DNA of 64,000 nt from Massospora cicadina (Eukaryota > Entomophthoromycota > Entomophthoromycetes > Entomophthorales > Entomophthoraceae). Shown in pieces: positions 34,307 through 43,356 of the stretch. The notes beneath the pieces are model-generated. The model saw nothing but the letters and a program-made list of their open reading frames with translations, was not told the origin of the DNA and ran no database searches. Each line of letters begins with the position of its first letter. Position 1 is the first letter of the stretch. The position numbers and the translations under genes were made by a program. The stretch is from assembly GCA_022478985.1 (NCBI GenBank), contig JAKSZP010000163.1, positions 99,585 through 163,584 on the forward strand, given 5' to 3'.

Positions 34307-35071
34307 TATATTGAGAACAAGAATGTTGCAATCAAGACTACAATTGGGGTAAGATTGGCACAGGTAAATTTTCACTCAAATAGTTAAATCTGTATGAGGA
34401 AAGTATACCTCAAATAAAAGTAAGACTTGATAAAGAATAAGTCTTTATTGCTTATAAATTTTTAAACTGCCGTAGTCTCAATGGGGTGCTTACAGCCCTG
34501 AAGATACAAATGAGAGTATACCAAAGTTTTAAAGATATAGTATTAATCAAATATGCATTGACGCGTTCTTCTATTCAATACAAGGCCCTTCCAAATTATA
34601 TTATGGCCTCTAAAGAGCCATCCTTCCTTTCAGCTTCCAAATCACCTAGCATTTACCATTTATGGTCCTCTAATGGGCTTTTTCAAGTTGCTGCTAAAAC
34701 TTAGTGGTCTTCTGTCTAGCATCTAGTATATATTGTAGATCTTCGAGCAATGTCAGGTACATCTTTGGGGGTATTGATTGTCAGAGTAGTCTAGTAATCT
34801 TTAATTAATGGGAAAACTGGTTAGGTAAAATGGGTGAACAGTCAACAAATCTATAGAGCTTGATTCCGCTGAGTCAAGGTATTATATAGAATTAATTCAA
34901 ATATACTTGAATTTAGGGTTGGATAATGCTAGCGTACTAGTGATGGAAATTGGATAAGAATTGATCTGACAAGAGATACAAATAGCAGGACATGGTAGCG
35001 GCAAAGTCTATAAGAGCATTCTTTACTGCTGTGGTTGTTCTCATATGGATGGTCAAACCTTAATATCAACA
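34307..35071 (-). repeat. 5' LTR of gypsy E
   Basis: Partner of 27381-28139. On the minus strand it ends ...GTTCTCAATATA and is followed by GGGGGAC, paralleling gypsy C (...GTGCTCACTACA then GGGGGAC). This fixes the inner edge at 34307. Confidence 0.68.
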
Positions 35072-36564
35072 GAAAGCATATTGATCAATCTTAACGTATT
35101 GCATACTAACCACTTAACTGACAACTGTTTTTGAGCAGGGTCAGTGAGTACCTACAACCCTTAGATGAAGTCTTATGTTAGCTTTCTGACGCTATCCTAA
35201 AAAACAAACATAAGAAAAGCAAATTCTTCCAGGATCATCCTGAGTACTTAGGCTATGTTATTGACAGACATGGCTTTTGGCCCCATCCAGCCAAAGTGGA
35301 GAACATTGAAAAGATGAATGTTACAACAAATAAACAGGTAGTTAGGGTCATCCAAAGGATGATTGTTTGTTATTGGTACAATATAGAGATTTTTATAAAA
35401 TAGGATATCCTCTCCCCATCTTAAATAGTGGAAATAAATTGAGTAGATGATGAACTCCTAAATGGCTTTTGATTTTAATGTTGTACTTGCTTCGCCTCAG
35501 CATCAGTACTCATTTATCTGAATTTTATAAAACATCTTTAATCTAAATGGACGTGTTCCTCACCAATAGGGGGCTGTGCTGTCTCAGATTGATGATGAGG
35601 GAGAATATAATACTGTAGACTACTGAAGCCAGGATTAAAACTTGCACAATAATAATTACACCATTTTTAAGGAGGGGTGCTTAGCTTCTAACGCATAAAA
35701 CAAGTTTATAGTTTTTTTTATGAAATGCACTAAGAAGTGGTAACCACCACACTAAATCAGATGGCTGCAAATCTTAAGGATCCAGGAGAACACCTAGACT
35801 ATTGGACGCTGAACAAGCAGGCTTATGACTTCAAATTTAGCATCACCTGGTTCAAAACTTAAAAACGTTGATAAACTGTCTCAGCTTCCCACTGTCGCTT
35901 TGACTGCCAACATGGCAGATAACATTTACAACAAAATGCATAACCAATTACTTGACAATAAACCAGAATAAGTGCAACGTGCACTAACCAAAAGATGAAG
36001 ATTATTATTGTTAATGATGGAAAGCACTTTAAGTTAATAGATGGCTGCGATTTTCTGATACAACTAAACAGATGGATCTTATTTTCAGAACTTTAAATTC
36101 ACGGGTGATGGAAGGTTCAAGAAGATTTAAAAAGCAGCTGAAGCAATACTAACACTGGGAATCAATGCAATCAATATACATGAGGCCATTATATGCTGTA
36201 GAGAGGTACAGGTGAAAGCACAGGAATCTAAAGTAGCTGATATTAAGTTGTTTAAAACTAACTTCAATTTTACAAAAACATTAATTGGTGTGTTGTAAAG
36301 CTGCTACACATCAGTGGTAATATATCTATTAATTGTGGTAGCTATCAACCAGATTACAAAATGGGTTAAATCCTAACCAATAAGAGACCTTGGGCCACAA
36401 CGTCCACTTGATTTTATTTCAATAAAACATCATTTACAAACATATGTGCCCCTTTCATCTTAGCAGATAATGGTACTAACTTCAACTTTCAGGTGATTGC
36501 TAATTTCAAAAAAATGATGAGAAATTGGGGTGTTAAATTGGTCTGATCACCATCAGTTTATGCA
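35072..36564 (+). pseudogene. Gypsy D pol: RT thumb, RNase H and integrase core
   Basis: Resumes with a KHIDQ-like helix and a decayed YLDD region (35085-35125), then KSKFFQDHPEYLGYVIDRHG and PHPAKVENIEKM (35215-35320) of the RT thumb. RNase H follows with AVLSQIDDEGEYNTVDY and NNNYTIFKEGCLAS (35575-35690), very like gypsy C (VLSQKDDEGEEHPMAY). The integrase core has VVAINQITKWVKS and DNGTNFNFQVI (36330-36500). The frames are riddled with stops. Breaks at the solo LTR. Confidence 0.7.
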
Positions 36565-36607
36565 AAATTAATTTAATAATTATATCTTAGCTAATTATAA
36601 ATAAGAT

Positions 36608-36620
36608 ATAATCACTTATT
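36608..36620. repeat. SINE target-site duplication, left
   Basis: ataatcacttatt, matched at 36910-36922 with one mismatch. Confidence 0.75.
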
Positions 36621-36909
36621 GAAAGGGGAGGATACCCCAGTGGTAGAATAGGGACCTCTACCGCTGCCTCCAAAAATTTGATTCCAGTAGAGGAACTTTG
36701 GGTAATAGATGACTATGACTGTGTTGGCGTTGCGAACCAGTGCCCTGAACTGAGATAGCGAATAGAAAAGGTGGTCCATGGAGTTCCTGGCCAGTCATAC
36801 GCCATGCATGGAGGTTTTCTGAATTTTATCCTCTTTTCCCATTCATTTGATTTCCCCTCAATTGGTGCGGTATTATCCCCAGGTTGGCCCACCTCGAATA
36901 AAACTTAAA
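36621..36909 (+). mobile_element. tRNA-derived SINE (289 bp)
   Basis: The head reads GGGGAGGATACCCCAGTGG..., with a box A-like TACCCCAGTGG at 36633-36643 and a box B-like AATTTGATTCC at 36675-36685, spacing 31 bases, as in a tRNA gene. A body of about 200 bases follows, ending GGTTGGCCCACCTCGAATAA then AACTTAAA. A 13-bp TSD flanks it. RNA polymerase III transcription and LINE-dependent movement are inferred from the class. The 3' end resembles the LINE 3' end in this window. Confidence 0.72.
36633..36685 (+). promoter_or_regulatory. Internal RNA polymerase III promoter (boxes A and B) of the SINE
   Basis: Box A TACCCCAGTGG against consensus TRGCNNAGYGG (one mismatch); box B AATTTGATTCC against GGTTCGANTCC (three mismatches, consistent with decay). 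Confidence 0.6.
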
Positions 36910-36922
36910 ATAATCAGTTATT
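36910..36922. repeat. SINE target-site duplication, right
   Basis: ataatcagttatt; partner of 36608-36620. Confidence 0.75.
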
Positions 36923-37677
36923 AAGTTCTAAAGTGGGTGGCACCTGACTTCCTAAGTAGTTGCCAAAGCTATATGAAATTAGTTTTGTTGATTTTGACTT
37001 GGCGCTGTAGGTACAAAAAATACTTTGGATCAAAAAACTTTATAAGCCCGCCGGTGTAATTTATGCAAGCTTGATATAAAAATCACATTACCTTATGGTT
37101 TAGGCGTTCAAATCCGCTAAAATTTACTATTGATTTATTAATTCTTTCTTGTCCTCCATACCGCTGTAAAATATTTTTTATGAGGATTCATATTTTTATG
37201 GCCATCCACCAGAACCTTAACTACAATCTGTTGATTACAACTGTAATAGAAATACCTCTCAAGCCCTAGTGATTTTCTCCCTTAACTCAAATTTTAGATG
37301 ATTACTTGCTAGTCTACAACTTTAGAGTGCTTCATAGTATACTTAGTATGCTAAAAGGAATTTTAGAGGAGGGGCAGATCTTAGCAGTATTCCAATGGTA
37401 AGGGAATCTTTTTTCCTATGTTTCTGGAGAGAACCTAGTGCAAGTATGGGTGTCATAATGAGATGTTAGGCCTTTAGAAGTGATATATAATAGCATTGTG
37501 CTCTTCATAAAATTTTAATATTTCTCTTTCCAAAAAATTGTTTTTTCTGCAAGAGTTCTAAGCTTTCTGTCATTTAACAGTTTTTTATCTTTGAGCATAG
37601 TAACATTTGAGCTTAAAATCCAACACCCAAGCGCCAGTTTCAACTGAGGGGTCTTTTGTGGTGCTTTCTTACTACAA

Positions 37678-38240
37678 AACTGATTGAGTAATGGAGAAAA
37701 TTAATTATACTCTGGTCAACAACTTACAGAAATTGGCGTCAGGAAGACCGTCCATTTTGAACCACTTCCTAACATCCAAAGTCTTAGAGTACTACATTGC
37801 AATCCAATAATTTGTGGGAAGATCATCATCCTGACCATTTTTTGGAGACCTCCTGCTTTACACTTACCCTTATATTCTTGCATTCACAGAGAGGAAATGA
37901 CCCCAGTTAATATTAAAAGAATCTAACATAAAGTTTAAGTAATTTTCAAACTGAGGCCGACTTCAACACACTGGCCCAGAATATGAGAATTGTAGGACGT
38001 GAAAAACAGAATTTTGACACCATTTGCCCTATCTCAGCATTGGAGATTGGGTGCTCTACTATGATAACCACGGTTTAAAGTACTTTAAAGCCTAAACACC
38101 TCTGGAAGGGTCCATTGATATATTATATATTAATAAGCTTAACCAATAGCCACATGCTTAAAGACCCCGTCATAGGCCATATTATCAATAGAATATTTGT
38201 TAAAATCTTAAAGAAATTTAGCAGGGCGCTGAGGTGACAA
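37678..38240 (+). pseudogene. Gypsy D integrase, C-terminal part
   Basis: YTLVNNLQKLASGRPS (about 37710-37755) matches gypsy C integrase (NRTLVNILQKLVSDRPS). Further on IGDWVLYYDNHGLKYFKA and PLEGSIDILYINKL (38045-38145) form the SH3-like end, then KDPVIGHIINRIFVKILK (38160-38220), parallel to KDPASSHIINSCEV of gypsy C. Confidence 0.68.
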
Positions 38241-38779
38241 CTACCAACAATTATTAAATTAACAAACATTATTAGGCAGTATGTAAAAACTTATATTTGG
38301 TCACGTTAAAAAAATGTTGAAAATTAAGTTGACTCGCCATATGACATTGACTCAAAGCATACTCTAATGCCTTTATAAATCTCACCACTGCCTCACCTGC
38401 GTTCCCTGTGAATATGGGTAATACCTAAGACTACCTCTTCCTGCCATCTGTGTCTCTAAGCAGATTTCTCCAATTTGATCTGCCATCAGACATCTTTAAC
38501 TAATACTCCTTACCTGAAATATATGTTTGTTGCAAAGTACATCGCTATATTAAGCTATCTTTTGAATGATCAATTCCTAATATATTGTTGTTTTACTTTT
38601 GACTTCCTAAACCAAAATCATTTCTGCATCAACAGTTATTTAATTTACTTAGCTGAGTCTACACTAAACATTTCTCGCTTACCATTTTCTGCCATACCTA
38701 AGGAAGAGTTACCCAACCTTTGGCCTAATGACCAGCGAACCCCCTGATGGCATCAAGAACCTATTAGCGGGCTAAAATG
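38241..38779. other. Unassigned
   Basis: Contains a plus-strand open frame 38475-38747 (90 codons, hydrophobic middle, ending KEELPNLWPNDQRTP) with no recognised relative. It may be the 3' part of gypsy D or debris. Confidence 0.3.
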
Positions 38780-38940
38780 GGAACTCCAATAGGTTCAGGC
38801 GCCGCAGAGTTGGTCAATACTTGGGAGACTCCAAGCCCTCAGTGTATATATTTGTGGGTTACACATATGAAATGGCAGATGAGAAACACAATTATTGGCT
38901 ATATCATCAATCAGATTCTTACTACCCTTAGATTAAATTG
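38780..38940 (+). pseudogene. Second integrase C-terminal fragment
   Basis: The plus strand reads RNTIIGYIINQILTTL near 38880-38930, parallel to KDPVIGHIINRIFVKILK of D (38160-38220), preceded by sequence like the KLVxxWExP segment (38810-38830). It is a fragment of another gypsy copy or a local duplication. Confidence 0.4.
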
Positions 38941-40362
38941 TTTTTCACCTTTATAATGTATATTTGATGCTGAAAGTACCAAATGAGACTACAGCGGAAT
39001 TGAAAAATGTACATCTAATAAATGTTTAATCTTTTTATATAAACGTATACTTTTTAGTACATTGTCTTCATAAAGTTATACCTAATTGAGTGCTATTACC
39101 TGTGTAAATTACATGGTTGTAATTTTAATTGCAACGCTCAGTTAACCCTACAAGCAGCTCCTGTGGAGCAACATGTGCCCACGCCTTTTTGTAACAGTTC
39201 AAATTTCGATTTTTTTAATACATATGGCCAATTTTAGTTCTGTCTTTGGAACATAATGAACAATGGCGGAAAATTGATATTTTTCATTGTAATGTTCTGA
39301 TTCATCTGATTTGCCATTGCAACATCAATTTAAACATTTCTTGGTATGAGTATAGAAGATTATGCTTGGTTCCATTAATGATTCATTGGAGGTTTATACT
39401 CCCTATAAAATCTTTCTGGAAACTCCAGCTAATGCTAATTCTTACGAGGAGTTGATGTTCTGGTAAACAGTTGTAGCTTTGGTCACATTCAACAATAATA
39501 CTCAATTCTTGTTGATGGCACTTGTCAATAATCAGCTTTGGTTGCTTTTTGTTTAGACCTAACTAAACAATCTCAACAATGTAATTGATATTGTTATAAT
39601 TCTGATGGGTACCCATCATCTTCTCATGGTGGCAATCATAATAAATTAGAATAGTCTGTCCCAATATTATCAATATACGCTCTCTAAAATTGCAAGTTAT
39701 ACCATATGTTCACAGGAATGAGGTTTATTGAGTTTTATAAAAGGCGTTTTGTAACTCTATTAATAGTACCAGTAATAGTCAAAGCACATAGCGCAATGGC
39801 AATAAACTATATGCACCATTACTTTTAGTTCAAATGATCCCTGCCTTCCTGTTCTCCATACAATTATCTATACTGAATTTTCCATATATGGTTATCTTAG
39901 TGAAATATATTCACGGCTGCTCTACTAACAGTAATCACATAACTTTTATCATATTGATAATTATTTCAGTATAATAACAATAAAACAAAAAGATATTGAT
40001 AAGATTTAATAGTTGAATGTGTAAAGAATTATAAGAATTAAATGTTTCTTTAAGCATGTTTCCAAAAAATGACACTTATTGATAAATAGATAAATGTAGT
40101 TTAGAGCTCACGCTCTAAAAACTAGGAGGACAATACTAAATCTAGGTTTATATTCTTGCAAGCGCACAAAATCTGTTGCATGTAGGGCTTTGCAACTATA
40201 TTCAACCAAGTTATTGTCACTTTTTTCTTAAATATTGAGTAATCAGGTAGTCAACATTTAATAAAATGATCCACATGCTGGCTATCACTTTTAGTAATCT
40301 TGATCTCTGATTCCAATTTCTAACCACATATGTCATCTAGATCAGGAGGAACATATTTCTCT
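38941..40362. other. Unassigned AT-rich interval
   Basis: Only short open frames are present (for example 39246-39455). No repeat ends, domains or RNA genes were recognised. Confidence 0.4.
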
Positions 40363-40445
40363 AAAACAATAGAATGTCCTACATCGATGAATCCCCCCTT
40401 GGGTTGGGACCATCTAGTACTAAAAAAAAACAATAGAATGTCCTA
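40363..40445 (+). repeat. Micro-insertion 3 (45 bp) with perfect 19-bp direct repeats
   Basis: aaaacaatagaatgtccta occurs at 40363-40381 and 40427-40445. Between them lie 45 bases ending GGGTTGGGACCATCTAGTAC then TAAAAA. This is the longest of the three copies and shows more of the source 3' end (it includes a run of six C residues at 40393-40398). Confidence 0.75.
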
Positions 40446-41393
40446 ATTCTTTTGTGTGCTCCAGTTTACTTTTGCTGTACCAATGAGGGTTCAATAGGCT
40501 GACAATAACCTTGGTATACTTTGAGAAGTAATGTCTTTTTTGAAAATAAAGGTAAAGGGTGTTTTTTTTCCTGTGGCGTTCTTTCTAATCACATCCACTT
40601 AACTCTTTTTTTACTCCTTCAGTTATGTTAAAGGGTTTTATATCATTGAACAATCTCCTTGAAGAACCTACAAAACCTGAATTTATACTTATGTTTATTG
40701 GTTTATATGTATAAGTACATCCTAAAAGGTAATCAACCAGCAAAAAGGTCGATAGGACTGTACAAAATGCAGGTAGAAGCATATTCATCAGGTTCTAGTA
40801 GGGCAGCAATGCGTGCTGCAGCACAATCTTATCATTAATGTCAAGAAGCCTCATCCCAGGCTACTCTGGCATCAAAGTAAATTTATATTAAACTTGGTCT
40901 TTTTCTCTTTTAAGAATTGATATTAAATCAGTTATTCTTGAATGTGTCCATTCTCTCAGGACATCCAAATTTTCTCAGTATCACTCAATTAGCCCAGGCA
41001 TAGGTGGGATTATCACCTCAATGTGGCATTATGAATTCAATGCTTTATTATTCTAGGAAGTAACAATTTTTGTTCCTTTATTTCTGGTTACTATCCTGTT
41101 AATTTTATTAGAAAAAACTCATCTGTAGCAGAATTCACCCCATATGACTCATAAATATTCCTTTATTTACCACCATGTCATCAATTGAATAATAATAAGA
41201 GGAGTTGTAGGAAACAATGTTTGTCCTAGACAGAACAGGTTTTGAACCTGTAATGGAATTTTTACCCAAACTTATCTTATGGTTATAAATGTGCACAACT
41301 AAGTCAGGTCACTGGCATATTCATAATATTTTTCAATCTACTAATAGATAGTAACAATCTTCTTTCTATTTGAGACCAAAAGATTATAAGGAT
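40446..41393. other. Unassigned interval
   Basis: A minus-strand open frame 40788-40585 (67 codons, hydrophobic N-terminus MNMLLPAFCTVLSTFLL) is unrecognised. A 7-bp hairpin ACAGGTT-TTG-AACCTGT is present near 41236. Nothing else was seen. Confidence 0.35.
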
Positions 41394-41409
41394 TAGAGTT
41401 GTTGTTATT
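41394..41409. repeat. Target-site duplication of the 1.93-kb element, left
   Basis: tagagttgttgttatt, identical to 43341-43356. Confidence 0.85.
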
Positions 41410-42279
41410 TATATATTTAACTAATGCAAGCTGACCAGGGGATGGACAGTACTAAGCTCCAGGGATCAAAACTTATACTAGACTAGATTTTAACAAACAT
41501 AGAAAGATGAGCATATTACTCAAAATGAATCAAAACATAAAAAATATAAAACTAGAATGATTCAACCAGGTTGGATGTAGTAAACTGGTATGCGTTCATG
41601 CCGGGGGTGAGTGGGGATCATGAGGTTCATCTTCCTCCTCTGTGTTGGACAGTGTACAGCAGAGCGCTGAGAGCATGGGCATGGGTGCATCATCAAAGTC
41701 GGGGTTGAGGTAGCAAAAAAGCTCTTGCAGCTCTCATTTAGCTATGAGGAGGTTGATGGTATATTTGGGTAGGTCTTTCTCAGCCTCAAGGCAAACTTTT
41801 GGTAAGGTGATGAAAGTGGCGATGTTTTTTCTGGTTTTTTAGGGTCTTAGGGCAAATTTTGTGACCATCGCAACTTTTTGTATTACTTTGTTGACAACTC
41901 AGTGAAACTATAGGAATTAATTTTTATGAAAGTTGTTCATGGGGGAAGGACAGGGGTAAATATTCCCTTGGCCAAAACTGTGACTGATTTCATTACGGCT
42001 TCTTGGAGGGGGCAACAATTAGGGGAGGCAAAAGCCTCTTTGGTGAGTTAGTGATCACTTCAGAAATTATTGGCATAAGAGCGGCGAGCATAGTGCCAAG
42101 TTGGAAATTGAGCTGCATAATCTGCTTATAGTACATTTCAAGGCCTGAAGCCTTGACCAAGTTGGGGACGGGATTCTCAAAAAATCAACTTCATCCAAAT
42201 AATCCCAGGGATTTTGGTTTGTAATAAGAGGTCAGTCAGCATACTGGTGGGTTAAGTTGGGTGGCTGGGTAGATTTTTT

Positions 42280-42972
42280 GAATTTACTGGGGTATATGAT
42301 GGTTCCTAATTAGTGGGAGTGGGAGTGGGAGTGGGGGCTGACATGTAGGTTCTTTATTATCTAAATCAGTGGCAGTTGCATCTACCATTTTACATGAAGG
42401 GGGAGGGAGGATTGATCCCCAAATAAAAAACTTTTTAAGTTGGCGTTGAAGCCTCATAGGGGGAGTCAAGCGTGTGGGCTCCAGCTCAGGCTATGGTGGG
42501 GCAGCACCGCTTCAAGTGGTTCAGGTCAAAAAAATGAGGCATATCGTGCGCCCTTTATCTACTTTGGCCCAGAAAGATGGTCTGGGACATAGGGGACAAC
42601 GGTGCGAGGAGGAATTGAAAAGACAATTTCTAATTGATATTTGGCCTATAGTTGCAATGGCGCAAGGGCCCGCAAGTCAGTTGACTCCATTGGAGACCAC
42701 AAATTGTAGAATGGGGTCAGCACCATATACTGACAACCCAGCTATTGGTTCGTTATATAAAGTCTCAGGGGGAGATGGGTGGGGAGGCCTGCAAATTGAA
42801 CCACAAGAGTGGTGTCATCAGGCAACTGGGTGTGAGTAGTTGGGATGGGGCTCCCAGGTACACCAGGGGGAATGTTGGCTGTGATCTCTGCATTGGCTTT
42901 TAAAGTGAAGCCAAGGTCAAAGTACCACTTGTAGGGGTGAAAGTCAATAAAGCATGCAGGCTGCATAAACAC
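42280..42972 (-). pseudogene. ORF1-like remnant of the 1.93-kb element
   Basis: The open frame 42972-42742 contains FIDFHPYKWYFDLGFTLKAN, similar in position and wording to LINE ORF1 (YIAPHSMSRGWLDLGFESK, copy 3). Near 42605 the minus strand reads RCPLCPRPSFWAK, a possible decayed knuckle. A 42469-42284 frame follows with a Pro-Leu repeat. The whole is frameshifted; no function is claimed beyond RNA binding by analogy. Confidence 0.45.
42312..42337. repeat. Short tandem repeat (GTGGGA)n
   Basis: About four copies of GTGGGA; on the minus strand it encodes alternating proline and leucine inside the ORF1-like remnant. Confidence 0.8.
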
Positions 42973-43340
42973 CTGAGCTAATTCTATGGTTTGTTTATTT
43001 TGTAGGGAAACAAGTTTCCATATTCAACCTGGAGGGCGAATCACATCCTGTTTCAGGGGAGTACAATTGTGCTCTGAGGCACCGCTTGGGAACGTGTAAG
43101 GTGGAGAGCAATATCCTTGGGGGAATGTATTGACCCAAGGCATTGAGTAACTGGTCAAACTAGGTCAGAAAGTGTTTTCCCGCTGGGTGGAAGATGCTTG
43201 AAGAGGTTTTGTTTGCTACTCATTTCTGAGCAGCAGGAAGTAGGGCCGATGACATTGGGGTTTTGCTATGTGTCAGTTTTTCAGAGTTGTTTAGTTCTGT
43301 TGCAACCTTTTAAATTCGCTCAAAAGTGATAAAAGAGACC

Positions 43341-43356
43341 TAGAGTTGTTGTTATT
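43341..43356. repeat. Target-site duplication of the 1.93-kb element, right
   Basis: tagagttgttgttatt; partner of 41394-41409. Confidence 0.85.

Larger units (their letters stand above)
27381..35071 (-). mobile_element. Ty3/gypsy element E, decayed, nested in D
   Basis: Two LTR-like repeats (27381-28139 and 34307-35071) enclose a minus-strand gypsy relic: gag about 34200-31960, protease near 31600, RT about 30420-29950, RNase H and integrase in the remainder to about 28300. It is inserted in gypsy D pol just after the N-A-P motif of RT. No matching 5-bp TSD was found (gtcca left, gaaag right), so edges may be off by a few bases. Confidence 0.7.
36565..37677 (+). repeat. Putative solo LTR in gypsy D integrase, with a SINE inside
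   Basis: Gypsy D integrase stops near 36564 and continues at 37678 with YTLVNNLQKLASGRPS, the segment expected next. The intervening 1.1 kb (about 0.8 kb without the SINE) ends GTGGTGCTTTCTTACTACA, like the gypsy C LTR end GTGGTGCTCACTACA, and has no coding sequence. This fits a solo LTR left by recombination. The left edge is uncertain because the flanks are AT-rich. Confidence 0.5.
15235..38240 (+). mobile_element. Ty3/gypsy element D, oldest layer of the nest
   Basis: Plus-strand pol scattered over four pieces: a pre-RT segment (15235-15440), early RT (27072-27380), RT to integrase core (35072-36564), and integrase C-terminus (37678-38240). Gypsy B, gypsy E and a solo LTR separate the pieces. 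The B junction closes in frame, and the pieces across the E and solo-LTR junctions follow normal pol order. The 5' half (gag, protease) and both LTRs were not identified. It is heavily mutated and certainly inactive. Coordinates span the whole host including foreign insertions. Confidence 0.7.
41410..43340 (-). mobile_element. LINE-related 1.93-kb element, probably non-autonomous
   Basis: A minus-strand element bounded by a perfect 16-bp TSD. Its 3' end (low coordinates) reads TGTCCATCCCCTGGTCAGC on the minus strand, nearly the same as the LINE 3' end (TGTCCATCCCATGGTCAGC). Its 5' side has GTTGCAA and AAGAGA sequence reminiscent of the LINE 5' end. It contains an ORF1-like stretch but no endonuclease or RT. 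An internally deleted relative or an ORF1-only derivative moved by the LINE is the likely explanation. Confidence 0.65.

Noticed and set aside
36621..36700. Genuine tRNA gene
   Set aside because: Boxes A and B are present but the acceptor stem does not close, and the unit continues into a SINE body with a TSD.
39048..39064. Possible further micro-insertion (tttttagtac)
   Set aside because: Only a partial core and no flanking duplication.
42474..42839. 121-codon plus-strand open frame
   Set aside because: It lies antisense within the LINE-related element, whose minus-strand ORF1-like segment explains the region better.
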